Part shown: positions 17,872-26,301 of the stretch, in pieces
Numbering within the stretch: position 1 is the stretch's first letter
How the letters are laid out: each line of letters opens with the position of its first letter
From: Dyella sp. BiH032
Lineage (GTDB): Bacteria; Pseudomonadota; Gammaproteobacteria; Xanthomonadales; Rhodanobacteraceae
Reading direction: 5' to 3'
Assembly: GCF_031954525.1 (NCBI RefSeq)
Contig: NZ_CP134867.1
Span: 2,914,001-2,978,000, forward strand
Length of the DNA stretch: 64,000 nucleotides
Made by a program: the position numbers and the translations under genes
The notes under the pieces: generated by a model
What the model saw: the letters and a program-made list of their open reading frames with translations, nothing else
Told to the model about the DNA's origin: nothing
Database searches by the model: none

Positions 17872-20800
17872 TCAGAAGCGCCAGCGAAGACCCGCCGCGG
17901 CACGCCATCCGCCGGCAACCACGTCGGTGCGCGACGAACGTCCGGCTTCGGCGAAGGCACTCCATGCGTTGCCGAAGCCCATCCGCACGCCGGCCACGGC
18001 TTCGCCCACGGTGTCGTGCCGCGTCGGCAGGGCCACCGGCAACGAACCGCCATCGAGCGACGCCGTGACGTCCGGACGACTGCCCACCGTGTGCACGACG
18101 GCCACGCGCGCATAGGCATCGCCGATCAGGCCGGCCGGCAGCGTGAAGGCCTGGCCGAACAGCACGCCCGCGCGCGACTGGAACGTGCGGTTGTGCCCCA
18201 CCTCGACACGCACGCGGTTGCTGGCCGTGTAGCTGGTCGGGCCGATGGTGCCGTAGGCGGCCTGGACCTGCGGCTCGATGTAGCCGCCGCGGCCGACCGC
18301 GAAACGCCGGCCCGCACGTGCCGATACGCTGGCCGCGCGCGCGTGATAACGACCGAAGGCCATGCCGGACGCGTCCCTCGCGCTGTAGCTGTCGCCCAGC
18401 CGGCCCATGCGCGCCACCGCATCGGCGAACAGGCCGTTGCCCGTGTTCCAGGTGCCGTAGATGCCAGCCGAATCGCCGGTCAGATCGGCCATACCGCTCT
18501 GCAGGTCGGCGCGCGATTGCGCGTGCGTATAGAGCAACCCCACGGCACTGCGGCCCTGCCCTGCATCCGTGCGCCACTCGACGCCTGCCGATGTGCTGGT
18601 GGCGCTCTGCCGATACGCGCGCCCTTCGCTGCCGTCGCCGCGCAGGCTGCCGCCGTCGGCGTCGGCCCAGAACGCGGAGTCGCCGATGCCGTCGCCCAGG
18701 CGCAGCGATTCGCTGCGGCGTGACACCGCGCGCTCGTCGATCTGCCAGAGATTGGCCAGCGCGAGCGCCGCATCGCCGGCCACGAGCACACCCGTGGAGG
18801 GACCGATGGCCACCTCGCCGGGCGATGCCGCGGGCGCGGAAGGAACGGACACCGGCGGCGTACCGGCTGACGGCGGCGTGCCCGGCGTGGCGCCGGTGCC
18901 GGTGCCGGAACTATCGCCCGCGGAGCCTCCGGTGCCTCCGCCCGACGCCGGTGGCGTCGTGCCGCCGGCGTTGCCGGTCCCGCTGCCGAGGATGTCGATG
19001 CCGGTCAGTAGGATCTGCTTGCCGTCGCCACTGGTCTGCACGCGTGGCACATAACTGAAGCGCACCAGCGCGTTTTCGTAGGTTGCGCCCCACTGCCCTG
19101 CCACGCCCGCCGCGGCCTTGAATGCCGCCGTGCCGCCGGCGGCGGCGCTGGCATCGACGAGGGCGATCGGTTGCGCGGCGGCGATGGACGTACCGTTCTG
19201 AAGCGTCGACGCATTGACCCATGACGTATCGTCCAGGGCCGGATCGTAGGCGATACGCACCTGCTGGGTGCCGGTGGCGCTGAACGTCGCGATACCTGCG
19301 CCGAAGCTCACCCGGTCTGCCTGCGCGTTCCGGATGTCGCTCAACAGCGTGAACGTGGCGCCGTCCGCGAGATTCACCGTGGCGCCGCCGGTCGAGCTGT
19401 CGACGCTCAGGCTGCGCAGGCTGTGTGCAGGCACGCTACCTGGCGCGAACGCACCCCAGCTGGCCGCCAGGTCGATCGTGCCGCCGCTGCCGAGCGTGAG
19501 GCTGCCGGCGCCGAAATCGCTGGCGAGCGCGCCGGAGCCGCCGGGCATCCAGCGGGCGCCGTTGGCGAAGGTGAGGATGGGCACGCCCGCGCTGAGGGTG
19601 GACGTCCCATTGGGCCCCGAGGTGCCGCTGCCGCCCAGCACCATGCCCTTGAGGAAGGACGCATCGTCGTTGAAGTTCAGCTGGGTAGTGGCGGTGAAAT
19701 GCGAGCCGGCGGCGTTGACCACGTTTTGCGTCAGCACGTCGCCGTCCACTTTGACCGACTGCCCGCCCGCCTGGTTGACGCTCAGCGGGCTTTCGGCTTG
19801 CCACCCACCATCGTTCGCTACGTTCCAGATGGCATAGCGCGCGCCGCTGCCGGTGTTGCTCACGGCCACGTCCAGGCCACCGGCCAGCGTGACGGTACCG
19901 CCGTTGTTGGCCACGCCGTAGACGTTACAGGTCGCGCAGTCCACGCTCGCGCGCAGGACCGCCGTCTTCGCGGCATTGGTGAAGCTCAACACGCTGTTGT
20001 TGTTGACGGCGTAGCTATCGGTGACGCCACTGACGCGTGCGTCGACAGCGCCCTCCAGCGTCATGAAACCGTACGTGTGGCCGTACACGTTGCCCAATGC
20101 GGTCGGCAAGCCGAACGGCGTGTAGTTGGTATGGCTGGTGACCGTCACCTTCAGGTCACCGCTGATACGAAAGCGCGCGGAGGCATGGGTGTTGTAGATG
20201 CCCAAAGCGGAGCGCGGCCCGTCGACGTTGATCGTGGCGTTACCCGCCACATACATCGTGCCCTGGTTGCGGATGCCCATCACCGTCGAGCCGTTCGACG
20301 TGGCCGCGACATCCAGGTCGCCGTTGACCGTGAGCCGGGTATTGGAGTTGTCGTTGTAAATGCCCTGGACGGTGTCGTTGGGCCAGTCGCCGTAGCTGAC
20401 GATGCCCAGGTTGCCATTGAACACCACGTTGCCGGTGCCGCCGCCGGAGTTGTAGATGCCGGCGGTGTTGGTGCCGGGGCCGTGCGTGACGATGTTGGTG
20501 TTGCCGTTGACGGTGAGGAAGCCCCGGTAGATCCACAGGCCCTGGCTCCAAGCCTTGGTCTTCGTATTGACGTCCAGATCGCCGTTGAACGTGGCTGTGC
20601 CCCGGTCGAGGTGCAGCCCCTGCCCCTCCGATCCGACCACCCACTGGCTATTGACATAACGAAACGGGTCATCCGACTGCGCGTAGGCCGAGGTGTTGCC
20701 GTTCACCGTCAAGTCTTCGCCTGCCCCCACGTCGATGGCATGAGCGAAGCCAAACGCGTCTGCCGCAGGACGGATCGCGGACACGCTCAACGTGCCCTTG

Positions 20801-21213
20801 CCGTCGCCGCCCACCTGCAGGATCACTTTCGGCGTGCCGCTTTGCAGGCCGATGCCGCTCACATCCTGCGCGCCGTTGGCAGTGACACCGATACTGTCGC
20901 CATTAGCTAGGCGATAGACCAGATTGCCGTTGGCGTCGGTTCCGCTCTGGTAAGCCGTGTCGGCGGTCGTGCCCGTCAGCGGGGTCGTGTAGTTGGTGGC
21001 CGCGCGCGCCTTCGTCGCGCTGATCGCGGCCAGCGCCGCGAGCACGGAGAGCGGCAGCACCGATCGCCGCTGCCGGAGCTGCCGCCGCCTGCGTGCGTCC
21101 GCGTAATGTTCGGCGATGGAGTACCGCCATGCCTCGGGCAGTGCCGCGAAACGCTCCGGCTCGCGCCGGTAATGCAACCAGAGCGCGATGCTCGCCTCGT
21201 CTGCCTTGCTCAC
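17872..21213 (-). CDS. Type V autotransporter with passenger and C-terminal barrel
   Basis: A 1113-residue autotransporter. The start is GTG 21213, preceded by AAGGGG; an ATG at 21234 has no ribosome binding site. About 45 charged residues precede a hydrophobic signal segment (VLPLSVLAALAAISATKARA), which makes an unusually long signal region. The passenger (about 70-730) is rich in NGNLDV-type strands and resembles a right-handed beta-helix. A Gly/Ser/Pro/Thr-rich linker follows (about 755-815). The last 270 residues form the autotransporter beta domain, with repeated amphipathic strands and a terminal WRF. It exports its own passenger to the surface, probably as an adhesin; no protease triad or other catalytic motif is visible. 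It is divergent from the GH74 gene. Confidence 0.9.
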   Translation of the reverse strand: MSKADEASIALWLHYRREPERFAALPEAWRYSIAEHYADARRRRQLRQRRSVLPLSVLAALAAISATKARAATNYTTPLTGTTADTAYQSGTDANGNLVYRLANGDSIGVTANGAQDVSGIGLQSGTPKVILQVGGDGKGTLSVSAIRPAADAFGFAHAIDVGAGEDLTVNGNTSAYAQSDDPFRYVNSQWVVGSEGQGLHLDRGTATFNGDLDVNTKTKAWSQGLWIYRGFLTVNGNTNIVTHGPGTNTAGIYNSGGGTGNVVFNGNLGIVSYGDWPNDTVQGIYNDNSNTRLTVNGDLDVAATSNGSTVMGIRNQGTMYVAGNATINVDGPRSALGIYNTHASARFRISGDLKVTVTSHTNYTPFGLPTALGNVYGHTYGFMTLEGAVDARVSGVTDSYAVNNNSVLSFTNAAKTAVLRASVDCATCNVYGVANNGGTVTLAGGLDVAVSNTGSGARYAIWNVANDGGWQAESPLSVNQAGGQSVKVDGDVLTQNVVNAAGSHFTATTQLNFNDDASFLKGMVLGGSGTSGPNGTSTLSAGVPILTFANGARWMPGGSGALASDFGAGSLTLGSGGTIDLAASWGAFAPGSVPAHSLRSLSVDSSTGGATVNLADGATFTLLSDIRNAQADRVSFGAGIATFSATGTQQVRIAYDPALDDTSWVNASTLQNGTSIAAAQPIALVDASAAAGGTAAFKAAAGVAGQWGATYENALVRFSYVPRVQTSGDGKQILLTGIDILGSGTGNAGGTTPPASGGGTGGSAGDSSGTGTGATPGTPPSAGTPPVSVPSAPAASPGEVAIGPSTGVLVAGDAALALANLWQIDERAVSRRSESLRLGDGIGDSAFWADADGGSLRGDGSEGRAYRQSATSTSAGVEWRTDAGQGRSAVGLLYTHAQSRADLQSGMADLTGDSAGIYGTWNTGNGLFADAVARMGRLGDSYSARDASGMAFGRYHARAASVSARAGRRFAVGRGGYIEPQVQAAYGTIGPTSYTASNRVRVEVGHNRTFQSRAGVLFGQAFTLPAGLIGDAYARVAVVHTVGSRPDVTASLDGGSLPVALPTRHDTVGEAVAGVRMGFGNAWSAFAEAGRSSRTDVVAGGWRAAAGLRWRF

Positions 21214-21415
21214 TGCCGTCCCCTTGCTACGCATAAAGCACCGCCATGGCCGGCCGCACGGACCGTCCGCGAAACGTTGTCATGACTTGTGGCGTCCTGC
21301 GGACACCGCGCGCCGCCGTGGACCACGGCCTGCGCCCCCTGTCGAACACGATCCATCCTCAGCACCTGCTAAGTAACATATCGCGTGCGATGTTTTGATA
21401 GCGGCGTGGCGAGGG

Positions 21416-21431
21416 CGTGATTGCAATCACA
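21416..21431. promoter_or_regulatory. Crp/Clp-like operator palindrome
   Basis: CGTGATTGCAATCACA fits the TGTGA-N6-TCACA consensus in nine of ten positions and contains a perfect 14-bp palindrome. It lies about 200 bp upstream of the autotransporter start and about 500 bp upstream of the GH74 start. In xanthomonads the Crp homologue Clp controls exoenzyme and surface genes, so the placement makes sense. Confidence 0.55.
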
Positions 21432-21773
21432 CCTGTTTTTGTGCGGTCGTCGCGTACGCATCGGCGCTTCGCCGGAGAGAGTGATAGAGCGCACACGCAG
21501 CGGAAAAAACTGAAGCCGTCCGGCGGATATCGCAATGCCTCGACCGACCATGCCTGGCCGACAGTCAGTACAGAGGAGACCGCCGGCGCTTTGCTCATCG
21601 ACGCGGACGCCAGACCGCCACTGCGCGACGCCGGACTCCGTGATGCCGCCGTCGAGGGACACGCCATCGCACTCGTGATGCGTCACAGAATCGGCGCGGC
21701 AAAAAATTGCGTCGTGCGATTGCGAGCGCGCGCACACCGCCGAAAAAGCGTAAGCGGCCCTTGCGGATATCTG

Positions 21774-21783
21774 AAACCGGTTT
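21774..21783. promoter_or_regulatory. LacI-family-like operator upstream of the GH74 gene
   Basis: AAACCGGTTT is a perfect palindrome with a central CG, the hallmark of many LacI-family operators. It lies 150 bp upstream of the GH74 start, a common place for a sugar-responsive repressor site. No LacI-type gene is in the window. Confidence 0.4.
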
Positions 21784-21932
21784 GCTTTAGACAGGCACCG
21801 CAACGCCAAGCAAACCACCTCGTGTTGATTGTTCATCGCCGGCCACCAGGAACACGCAAAGCGATTCCGGACGCACACAGACACGGCGACGCCTTGCGCT
21901 CCGCGGGACCGGCCTACCGGAGGAAACAACGC

Positions 21933-24149
21933 ATGATCAAGTTCTTGTGCCGGGCGCTCGCGGCCGGACTGGCCTGCACCGCGCTCGCCCTGCCGGCCAC
22001 CGCAGTACGCGCCGCGACGCCCGCCTACAGTTGGAACAACGTACGTATCGTCGCCGGCGGTTACGTCGACGGCATCATCGCGCATCCCGCGCAATCGGGG
22101 CTGTTCTATGCCCGTACCGACATCGGCGGCGCCTATCGCTATGACGCGACCACCGCGACATGGGTGCCGCTCAACGACTGGACCTCGCCGGCCAACTCGA
22201 ACTGGATGGGCATCGAGACCATCGCCATCGATCCCAACGACGCGCAGAAGCTCTACATGGTCGCCGGCCTCTACACCCAGTCCTGGTGGGGCAGCAATGG
22301 CGCCGTGCTGGTGTCGACCAACCAGGGCGCGAGCTTCACCGCGCATTCGTTGAGCTTCCGCGTCGGCGGCAACGTCGACGGGCGCAACGCGGGCGAAAAA
22401 CTGCAGGTGGACCCCAACCTCGGCTCTACTTTGTTCTACGGCACCTTCAACGACGCCTCGCAGCCGAACACCAACGGCCTGTGGAAGAGCACCGACAGCG
22501 GCAGCACCTGGAACAAGGTGAGCGGCTTTCCCGCCTTGTCCAGCGACGGCAGCGGCGTGGGCGTGGCGTTCATCGCGTTCTACAAGCCCTCGGGGAGCAA
22601 GGGTTCGGCGACCAAGACGATCTACGTCGGCGTATCGACCAAGACCGCGGCGTCCTCGCTCTACAAGAGCACCGACGGCGGCGTGACCTGGGCCGCGGTA
22701 GCCGGCGGGCCGGCCGCCGGCATGATGCCGCAGCGCGGCCTGATCGGCCCCGATGGCAACCTCTACATCACGTATGGCAACGCGGCCGGTCCCAACGGCA
22801 TGACCGCCGGCCAGGTGTGGAAGTACAGCGTCGGCTGGAACAGCTGGACCAACATCACGCCGCCCGACCCGTACAACTATGCGTCCGGCTTCAGCGGGCT
22901 GGCCATCGATCCGGCGCGTTCCGGCACGCTGGTCGTGATGACGATGGACCACTGGTGGCCGTCCGACACCATGTATCGCAGCACGGATGCCGGGGCGACC
23001 TGGACCGACGTGGGCGCGAAGGCGGTGCGCGATTCCAGCCTGTCGCCGTGGATCACCGGCGGCCAGGCCCAGGCAGGCTTCGGCAACTGGGGCCAGGCGG
23101 TGATCGACCCGTTCGACTCGACGCACGCCTTCTACACGTTTGGCGGCGGCATCTGGGCCAGCCGGGACCTCACCGCCGCCGACAGCGGCCAGGCCACGCA
23201 TTGGACGGTGGGCTCCAGCGGCATCGAGGAAACCGCCGTGCTCGGACTGACCTCGCCAACCGGCGGCGCGCCGCTGGTCAGCGCCATCGGCGACGTCTGC
23301 GGCTTCGTGCACACCAGCCTCACGACCTCCCCCACCACGACGGTCACCAATCCCGTGTGCGGCAACGGCACCGGCGTGGACTTCGCCAAGAACGCACCGT
23401 CGAAGCTGGTGCGTGTCGGCACCGCCTCGAACAACAGCGGCAACGTGTTCGGCGCGGTGTCCAGCGATGGCGGCAGCACCTGGACGGCCTTCGCCAACCA
23501 GGCCGGCTCCTCGCAAGGCGGCGGCACGGTCGCCGTCTCCGCGGACGGCGGCACGGTGGTGTGGGCGCCGGGCGACGTGGCTCCCGCCCGCTCCACCGAC
23601 AACGGCAACAGCTGGACGTCTCTGTCGGGCATGCTGCCGGTGGGGGCGCAGCTGCTTTCGGACGGCTATAACGCCAACCTGTTCTATGCGTGGAACCCGT
23701 CTTCGGGCACGTTCTATACGAGTTCGGACAAAGGCGTGAGCTGGTATGCCTCGTCCACGGGCCTGCCCACGAACGGCAAGGCCAGTGCGGTCACCGGCAT
23801 CCAGGGCGACCTGTGGCTGGCCACGTCGTCGGGCCTCTACCGGAGCACCAATTCCGGCTGGAGCTGGACGCGCGCCGCATCTTCCACGGTGAGCTCGGCG
23901 ATCTCGGTCGGTTTCGGCAAGGCGGCCGTGGGCGCGTCGTATCCGGCGATCTACCTGGCTGGCACCGTCAGCGGTACCACGGGCGTGTTCCGCTCCACCG
24001 ACGCGGGTGCGAGCTGGGTGCGGATCAATGACGACCAGCATCAATGGGGCGGCTATTCGCTGGTGGTCGGCGACCCGCGTACGTTCGGCACGGTGTACGT
24101 GGTGCCTGCCAGCGGGCGCGGCATCCTCTACGGCACGTCGTCGAACTGA
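21933..24149 (+). CDS. Secreted GH74 xyloglucan-specific endo-beta-1,4-glucanase
   Basis: A 738-residue secreted glycoside hydrolase of family 74, which cleaves the beta-1,4-glucan backbone of xyloglucan. A signal peptide ends near residue 27 (AVRA|ATP). The protein then shows the double seven-bladed propeller pattern with repeated blade motifs (STDGGVTWAAV, STDAGATWTDVG, SSDGGSTWTAF, STDAGASWVRI). The two conserved acidic sites of the family are present: D63 in RTDIGGAYR and the Asp near 453 in SAIGDVCGF. The length fits a GH74 catalytic unit without extra binding modules. GGAGGAAA sits eight bases before the ATG. Operator-like palindromes upstream suggest catabolite and sugar control. It implies use of plant cell wall hemicellulose. 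Confidence 0.93.
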   Translation: MIKFLCRALAAGLACTALALPATAVRAATPAYSWNNVRIVAGGYVDGIIAHPAQSGLFYARTDIGGAYRYDATTATWVPLNDWTSPANSNWMGIETIAIDPNDAQKLYMVAGLYTQSWWGSNGAVLVSTNQGASFTAHSLSFRVGGNVDGRNAGEKLQVDPNLGSTLFYGTFNDASQPNTNGLWKSTDSGSTWNKVSGFPALSSDGSGVGVAFIAFYKPSGSKGSATKTIYVGVSTKTAASSLYKSTDGGVTWAAVAGGPAAGMMPQRGLIGPDGNLYITYGNAAGPNGMTAGQVWKYSVGWNSWTNITPPDPYNYASGFSGLAIDPARSGTLVVMTMDHWWPSDTMYRSTDAGATWTDVGAKAVRDSSLSPWITGGQAQAGFGNWGQAVIDPFDSTHAFYTFGGGIWASRDLTAADSGQATHWTVGSSGIEETAVLGLTSPTGGAPLVSAIGDVCGFVHTSLTTSPTTTVTNPVCGNGTGVDFAKNAPSKLVRVGTASNNSGNVFGAVSSDGGSTWTAFANQAGSSQGGGTVAVSADGGTVVWAPGDVAPARSTDNGNSWTSLSGMLPVGAQLLSDGYNANLFYAWNPSSGTFYTSSDKGVSWYASSTGLPTNGKASAVTGIQGDLWLATSSGLYRSTNSGWSWTRAASSTVSSAISVGFGKAAVGASYPAIYLAGTVSGTTGVFRSTDAGASWVRINDDQHQWGGYSLVVGDPRTFGTVYVVPASGRGILYGTSSN

Positions 24150-24155
24150 GTCACG

Positions 24156-24186
24156 CCTCCCGGCCGGCGGGCTGCCGGCCGGGAGG
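24156..24186. terminator. Perfect 13-bp hairpin between convergent genes
   Basis: CCTCCCGGCCGGC pairs exactly with GCCGGCCGGGAGG around a five-base loop, six bases after the GH74 stop and 31 bp from the end of the facing roadblock gene. No U-tract follows, so it may act as a transcription barrier or mRNA 3' stabiliser for both strands. Confidence 0.6.
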
Positions 24187-24217
24187 ATTCGGGACATCCG
24201 GTCACGCATGCTGTGCA

Positions 24218-24634
24218 TCAACGCACCGGCGACCTCGCGTCGGGCGTCTCTTCCGCTTCGCACACGTCGCGGGCGCAGGTTCTGGCATAGCCAAGCACCA
24301 GGCCGAGACTCGCCTCGCTCTGCGCGAGGATCGCCACGATCAGGCCGACCTGCCCGCGCGGCACCTTGCAGGCGACCAGCTTGTGCGTGCGCCCTTCGAT
24401 CAGCAGATAACCCGGCGAATCGGCGGCCAATTCAGCCATCACGCTGTTGGACAGCGCCATCAGCGAACTAGTCATCGCGGCGAACTTGCCGGCGGACACG
24501 CGCGAACGCGAGCGCTCCGCGTAACAGCGACCGTCGCGCAGGGCGAACATGCCGGCGGCGATGCCCGGGCAGTGCTCCATGGCCTTGTCGAGCGCGGCCA
24601 GGCACTGCCGCTGGCTGGGCATATCGATGTTCAT
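24218..24634 (-). CDS. Roadblock/LC7-domain protein, last gene of conservon-like operon
   Basis: A 138-residue protein with the roadblock/LC7 pattern: an N-terminal helix (LAALDKAMEHCPGIAAGMFALRDGRCY), a central small-residue helix (KFAAMTSSLMALSNSVMAEL) and strands (GYLLIEGRTHKLVACKVP) ending in a helix (GLIVAILAQSEASLGLVLGYAR). Roadblock proteins such as MglB and CvnB bind and regulate small Ras-like GTPases. Its ATG overlaps the stop of the GTPase gene (ATGA, 24631-24634), which strongly suggests that the two products act as a pair. It ends the operon just before the hairpin at 24156-24186. Whether it is a GTPase-activating protein or a scaffold cannot be read from the sequence. Confidence 0.82.
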   Translation of the reverse strand: MNIDMPSQRQCLAALDKAMEHCPGIAAGMFALRDGRCYAERSRSRVSAGKFAAMTSSLMALSNSVMAELAADSPGYLLIEGRTHKLVACKVPRGQVGLIVAILAQSEASLGLVLGYARTCARDVCEAEETPDARSPVR

Positions 24635-25200
24635 GCCAGCTCCTGCGGATGTTCCGGATCGAAGCCGAAGCCGAACTCCAGGATCACCAGCAGCAATTCG
24701 ATCAGCTGCGCGATGTCCTCGCGGCGCCGCGCATCGACGGCCATCACCGGCGCCGTCAGCTCCTGGATCCGCACCGCCTCGCGGCAGGCTTCGGCGATCG
24801 CGTCGGCGGCCTGCTCGCTTTTGTTGAGCGCGACGACGAAAGGCATCTTCCGCAGGTCGGCGCGGTAGCAGGCGAGCGTCCGCGACAGCTCGTCCACCGC
24901 CGAGGCGCTGGTGGCATCGACCAGCACGATCGCGCCGAGCAGGCCGGTGCGCACCACGTCGAACATGTAGCTGAAGCGCTCCTGCCCGGGCAGCCCGTAC
25001 AACAGCACGCGAGACTCGTCGTCCAGTTGCAGCTCGCCGTAATCCAGGGCCACGGTGGTGGTTTCCTTCAGGTCGCGCAGCGCGTCCGTGCAGGGCACAT
25101 CGGTCGACACCGGCGGTATTTCGCTCAACGCCCGGATGCACGTGGTCTTGCCGGCGCCCGGCGCGCCCATGAAGACGATCTTGTGGACTTCGCCCGTCAT
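24631..25200 (-). CDS. MglA/CvnD-type small GTPase
   Basis: A 189-residue Ras-like GTPase of the bacterial Mgl/conservon class. G1 is GAPGAGKT (12-19), a switch-I Thr run is at 48-50 (ETTTVALDYG), G3 reads LYGLPGQERF with the usual Asp replaced by Gly (as in MglA-like TVPGQ proteins), G4 is NKSE (126-129) and G5 lies near AVDAR. The Gln next to the G3 glycine is kept. It probably cycles between GTP and GDP states to localise or switch partner proteins. It overlaps both neighbours by ATGA junctions: the winged-helix gene upstream and the roadblock gene downstream. In conservons the GTPase also follows a roadblock gene and a small helix-turn-helix (DUF742) gene. Confidence 0.9.
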   Translation of the reverse strand: MTGEVHKIVFMGAPGAGKTTCIRALSEIPPVSTDVPCTDALRDLKETTTVALDYGELQLDDESRVLLYGLPGQERFSYMFDVVRTGLLGAIVLVDATSASAVDELSRTLACYRADLRKMPFVVALNKSEQAADAIAEACREAVRIQELTAPVMAVDARRREDIAQLIELLLVILEFGFGFDPEHPQELA

Positions 25201-25865
25201 TTTCTCAATCCGAATCGTTGCAGGATGCGCCCGGCCAGTGCCGACCAGCGGCGCCGCTCCCGCGGCTCATGCGTCGTTGCCGCGTCGCGCACACGCGGAA
25301 TGCGCTCCACCAGCCCAGCCGCGCGCAACTGCTCGACGCACAGCTCGACGTAGCGCGATGGCAGCTCTGTCCTTTCGGCGATGCGCAGCAGCGGCAGCGG
25401 TTCGGCCGATACGCTCGCCATCACGCGCCACCAGGACTTGGGCCAGTCGCCCAGGTCGCGCGGCCACGCGACGAGGCGATAGGACCACTCCAGCGACGAC
25501 GAGACGTGCGCATGGCGCCGCTCGCCCCGCGCGCGGCCGCCGGCCTCGCTGAGCAAGGCAAGGATCTCCGGCGGCCGCAGCGGACGGTGCAGTGTGCCTT
25601 GCGGATGCTGGCGCGGCCGCGAGGAACAGCCGACCACGCGCGGCGCGCCTCCCGGCGGCACGGCCGGCGCGCCGGGTTGATCGAGGTTGATCAGGCACAC
25701 GTCCGGCAAGGCCCGCATGTCCGGCATGCCCGCATCCACCTCCCACGGCTGCTTGAGATAGGGCTTGAGCAGGCCGAGGATCGAGCGCAGCGCCCCGACT
25801 TCTTCCGCGCTGAAGTTGGGGCACGCGATCCGCAGGGCGCGCGTGCTTTCGTCTGGTGGGCGCAT
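25197..25865 (-). CDS. Uncharacterised protein with C-terminal winged-helix-like region
   Basis: A 222-residue cytoplasmic protein that I do not recognise as a named family. The N-terminal half (about 1-140) has no catalytic motif that I can see and includes a Pro/Arg-rich stretch. The C-terminal part (about 150-200) reads as a helix-turn-helix (PLLRIAERTELPSRYVELCV, then a helix ending AAGLVERI), similar in pattern to the DUF742 proteins (CvnC) of conservons, which are shorter. Its stop overlaps the GTPase start. The operon position, between a roadblock-like gene and the GTPase gene, is the position of cvnC. That analogy is an inference from order and pattern. Confidence 0.75.
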   Translation of the reverse strand: MRPPDESTRALRIACPNFSAEEVGALRSILGLLKPYLKQPWEVDAGMPDMRALPDVCLINLDQPGAPAVPPGGAPRVVGCSSRPRQHPQGTLHRPLRPPEILALLSEAGGRARGERRHAHVSSSLEWSYRLVAWPRDLGDWPKSWWRVMASVSAEPLPLLRIAERTELPSRYVELCVEQLRAAGLVERIPRVRDAATTHEPRERRRWSALAGRILQRFGLRK

Positions 25866-25887
25866 GGCCGTTACGCTGCCGGAGACC

Positions 25888-26301
25888 TTAGACCGATGCC
25901 TCCAGCGCGACCATGCTCAGCCGCGAGCGCGCCAGCACCATGCCGATGTTGGCCGTCACGCGCGTGACGAACACCGCCACGTGGCTGGGGTTCTTCTTCG
26001 AGCGCAGGAACACGTGGATCAGATTGGTGCTGAACACCACGATCTCGTTGAAATAGCGCGAACCTTGCGCGCGATTGGTGATGCCGCGCGACTGGTCGAA
26101 CAGGCGCTCGATCTCCACCACGTTCTTGCCCTGGAACAGATCGCCCGTGGCCGCGGCGACCAGGTCGAGGATCTCGCCAGGATGGGAATCGACGGTTTTC
26201 ACGCCGAGCAGGAAACCGCTGGCCATGTCGACGTAGCCGACGGCCACGCATTCGGGAACGTCGGCCTGCGCCGTCGCTAGGGCTTTATCCAAAGACATCA
26301 T
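25888..26301 (-). CDS. Roadblock-like small protein, second gene of conservon-like operon
   Basis: A 137-residue cytoplasmic protein. An N-terminal helix (LDKALATAQADVPECVAVGYVD) is followed by strand (SGFLLGVKTV), helix (EILDLVAAATGDLF), strands (EIVVFSTNLIHVFLRSKKNP, HVAVFVTRV) and a final helix (NIGMVLARSRLSMVALEAS). This order fits the roadblock/LC7 or profilin-like fold. The start at 26301 has GAGG upstream and lies inside the end of the ABC-phosphatase gene (17-bp overlap). The gene is in the position of cvnB. The operon thus holds two divergent roadblock-type proteins, which could form a heterodimer or act on opposite faces of the GTPase (inference). Confidence 0.75.
   Translation of the reverse strand: MMSLDKALATAQADVPECVAVGYVDMASGFLLGVKTVDSHPGEILDLVAAATGDLFQGKNVVEIERLFDQSRGITNRAQGSRYFNEIVVFSTNLIHVFLRSKKNPSHVAVFVTRVTANIGMVLARSRLSMVALEASV

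Larger units (their letters stand above)
21214..21932. promoter_or_regulatory. 719-bp divergent control region between autotransporter and GH74 gene
   Basis: No gene is supported. The region is less GC-rich than its surroundings. It contains two similar segments (near 21495-21535 and 21735-21780, sharing a GCGGATATC core after an A-rich run), a Crp/Clp-like palindrome and a LacI-like palindrome. The GH74 gene has a near-ideal GGAGGAAA ribosome binding site at its 3' end. Confidence 0.55.

Noticed and set aside
21369..24263. 964-codon minus-strand frame over the GH74 gene
   Set aside because: The composition is that of a GC-rich antisense shadow; the GH74 frame has signal peptide, ribosome binding site and catalytic motifs.
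24649..25353. 234-codon plus-strand frame opposite the GTPase gene
   Set aside because: Antisense shadow; the GTPase frame has all G motifs and coupled overlaps.
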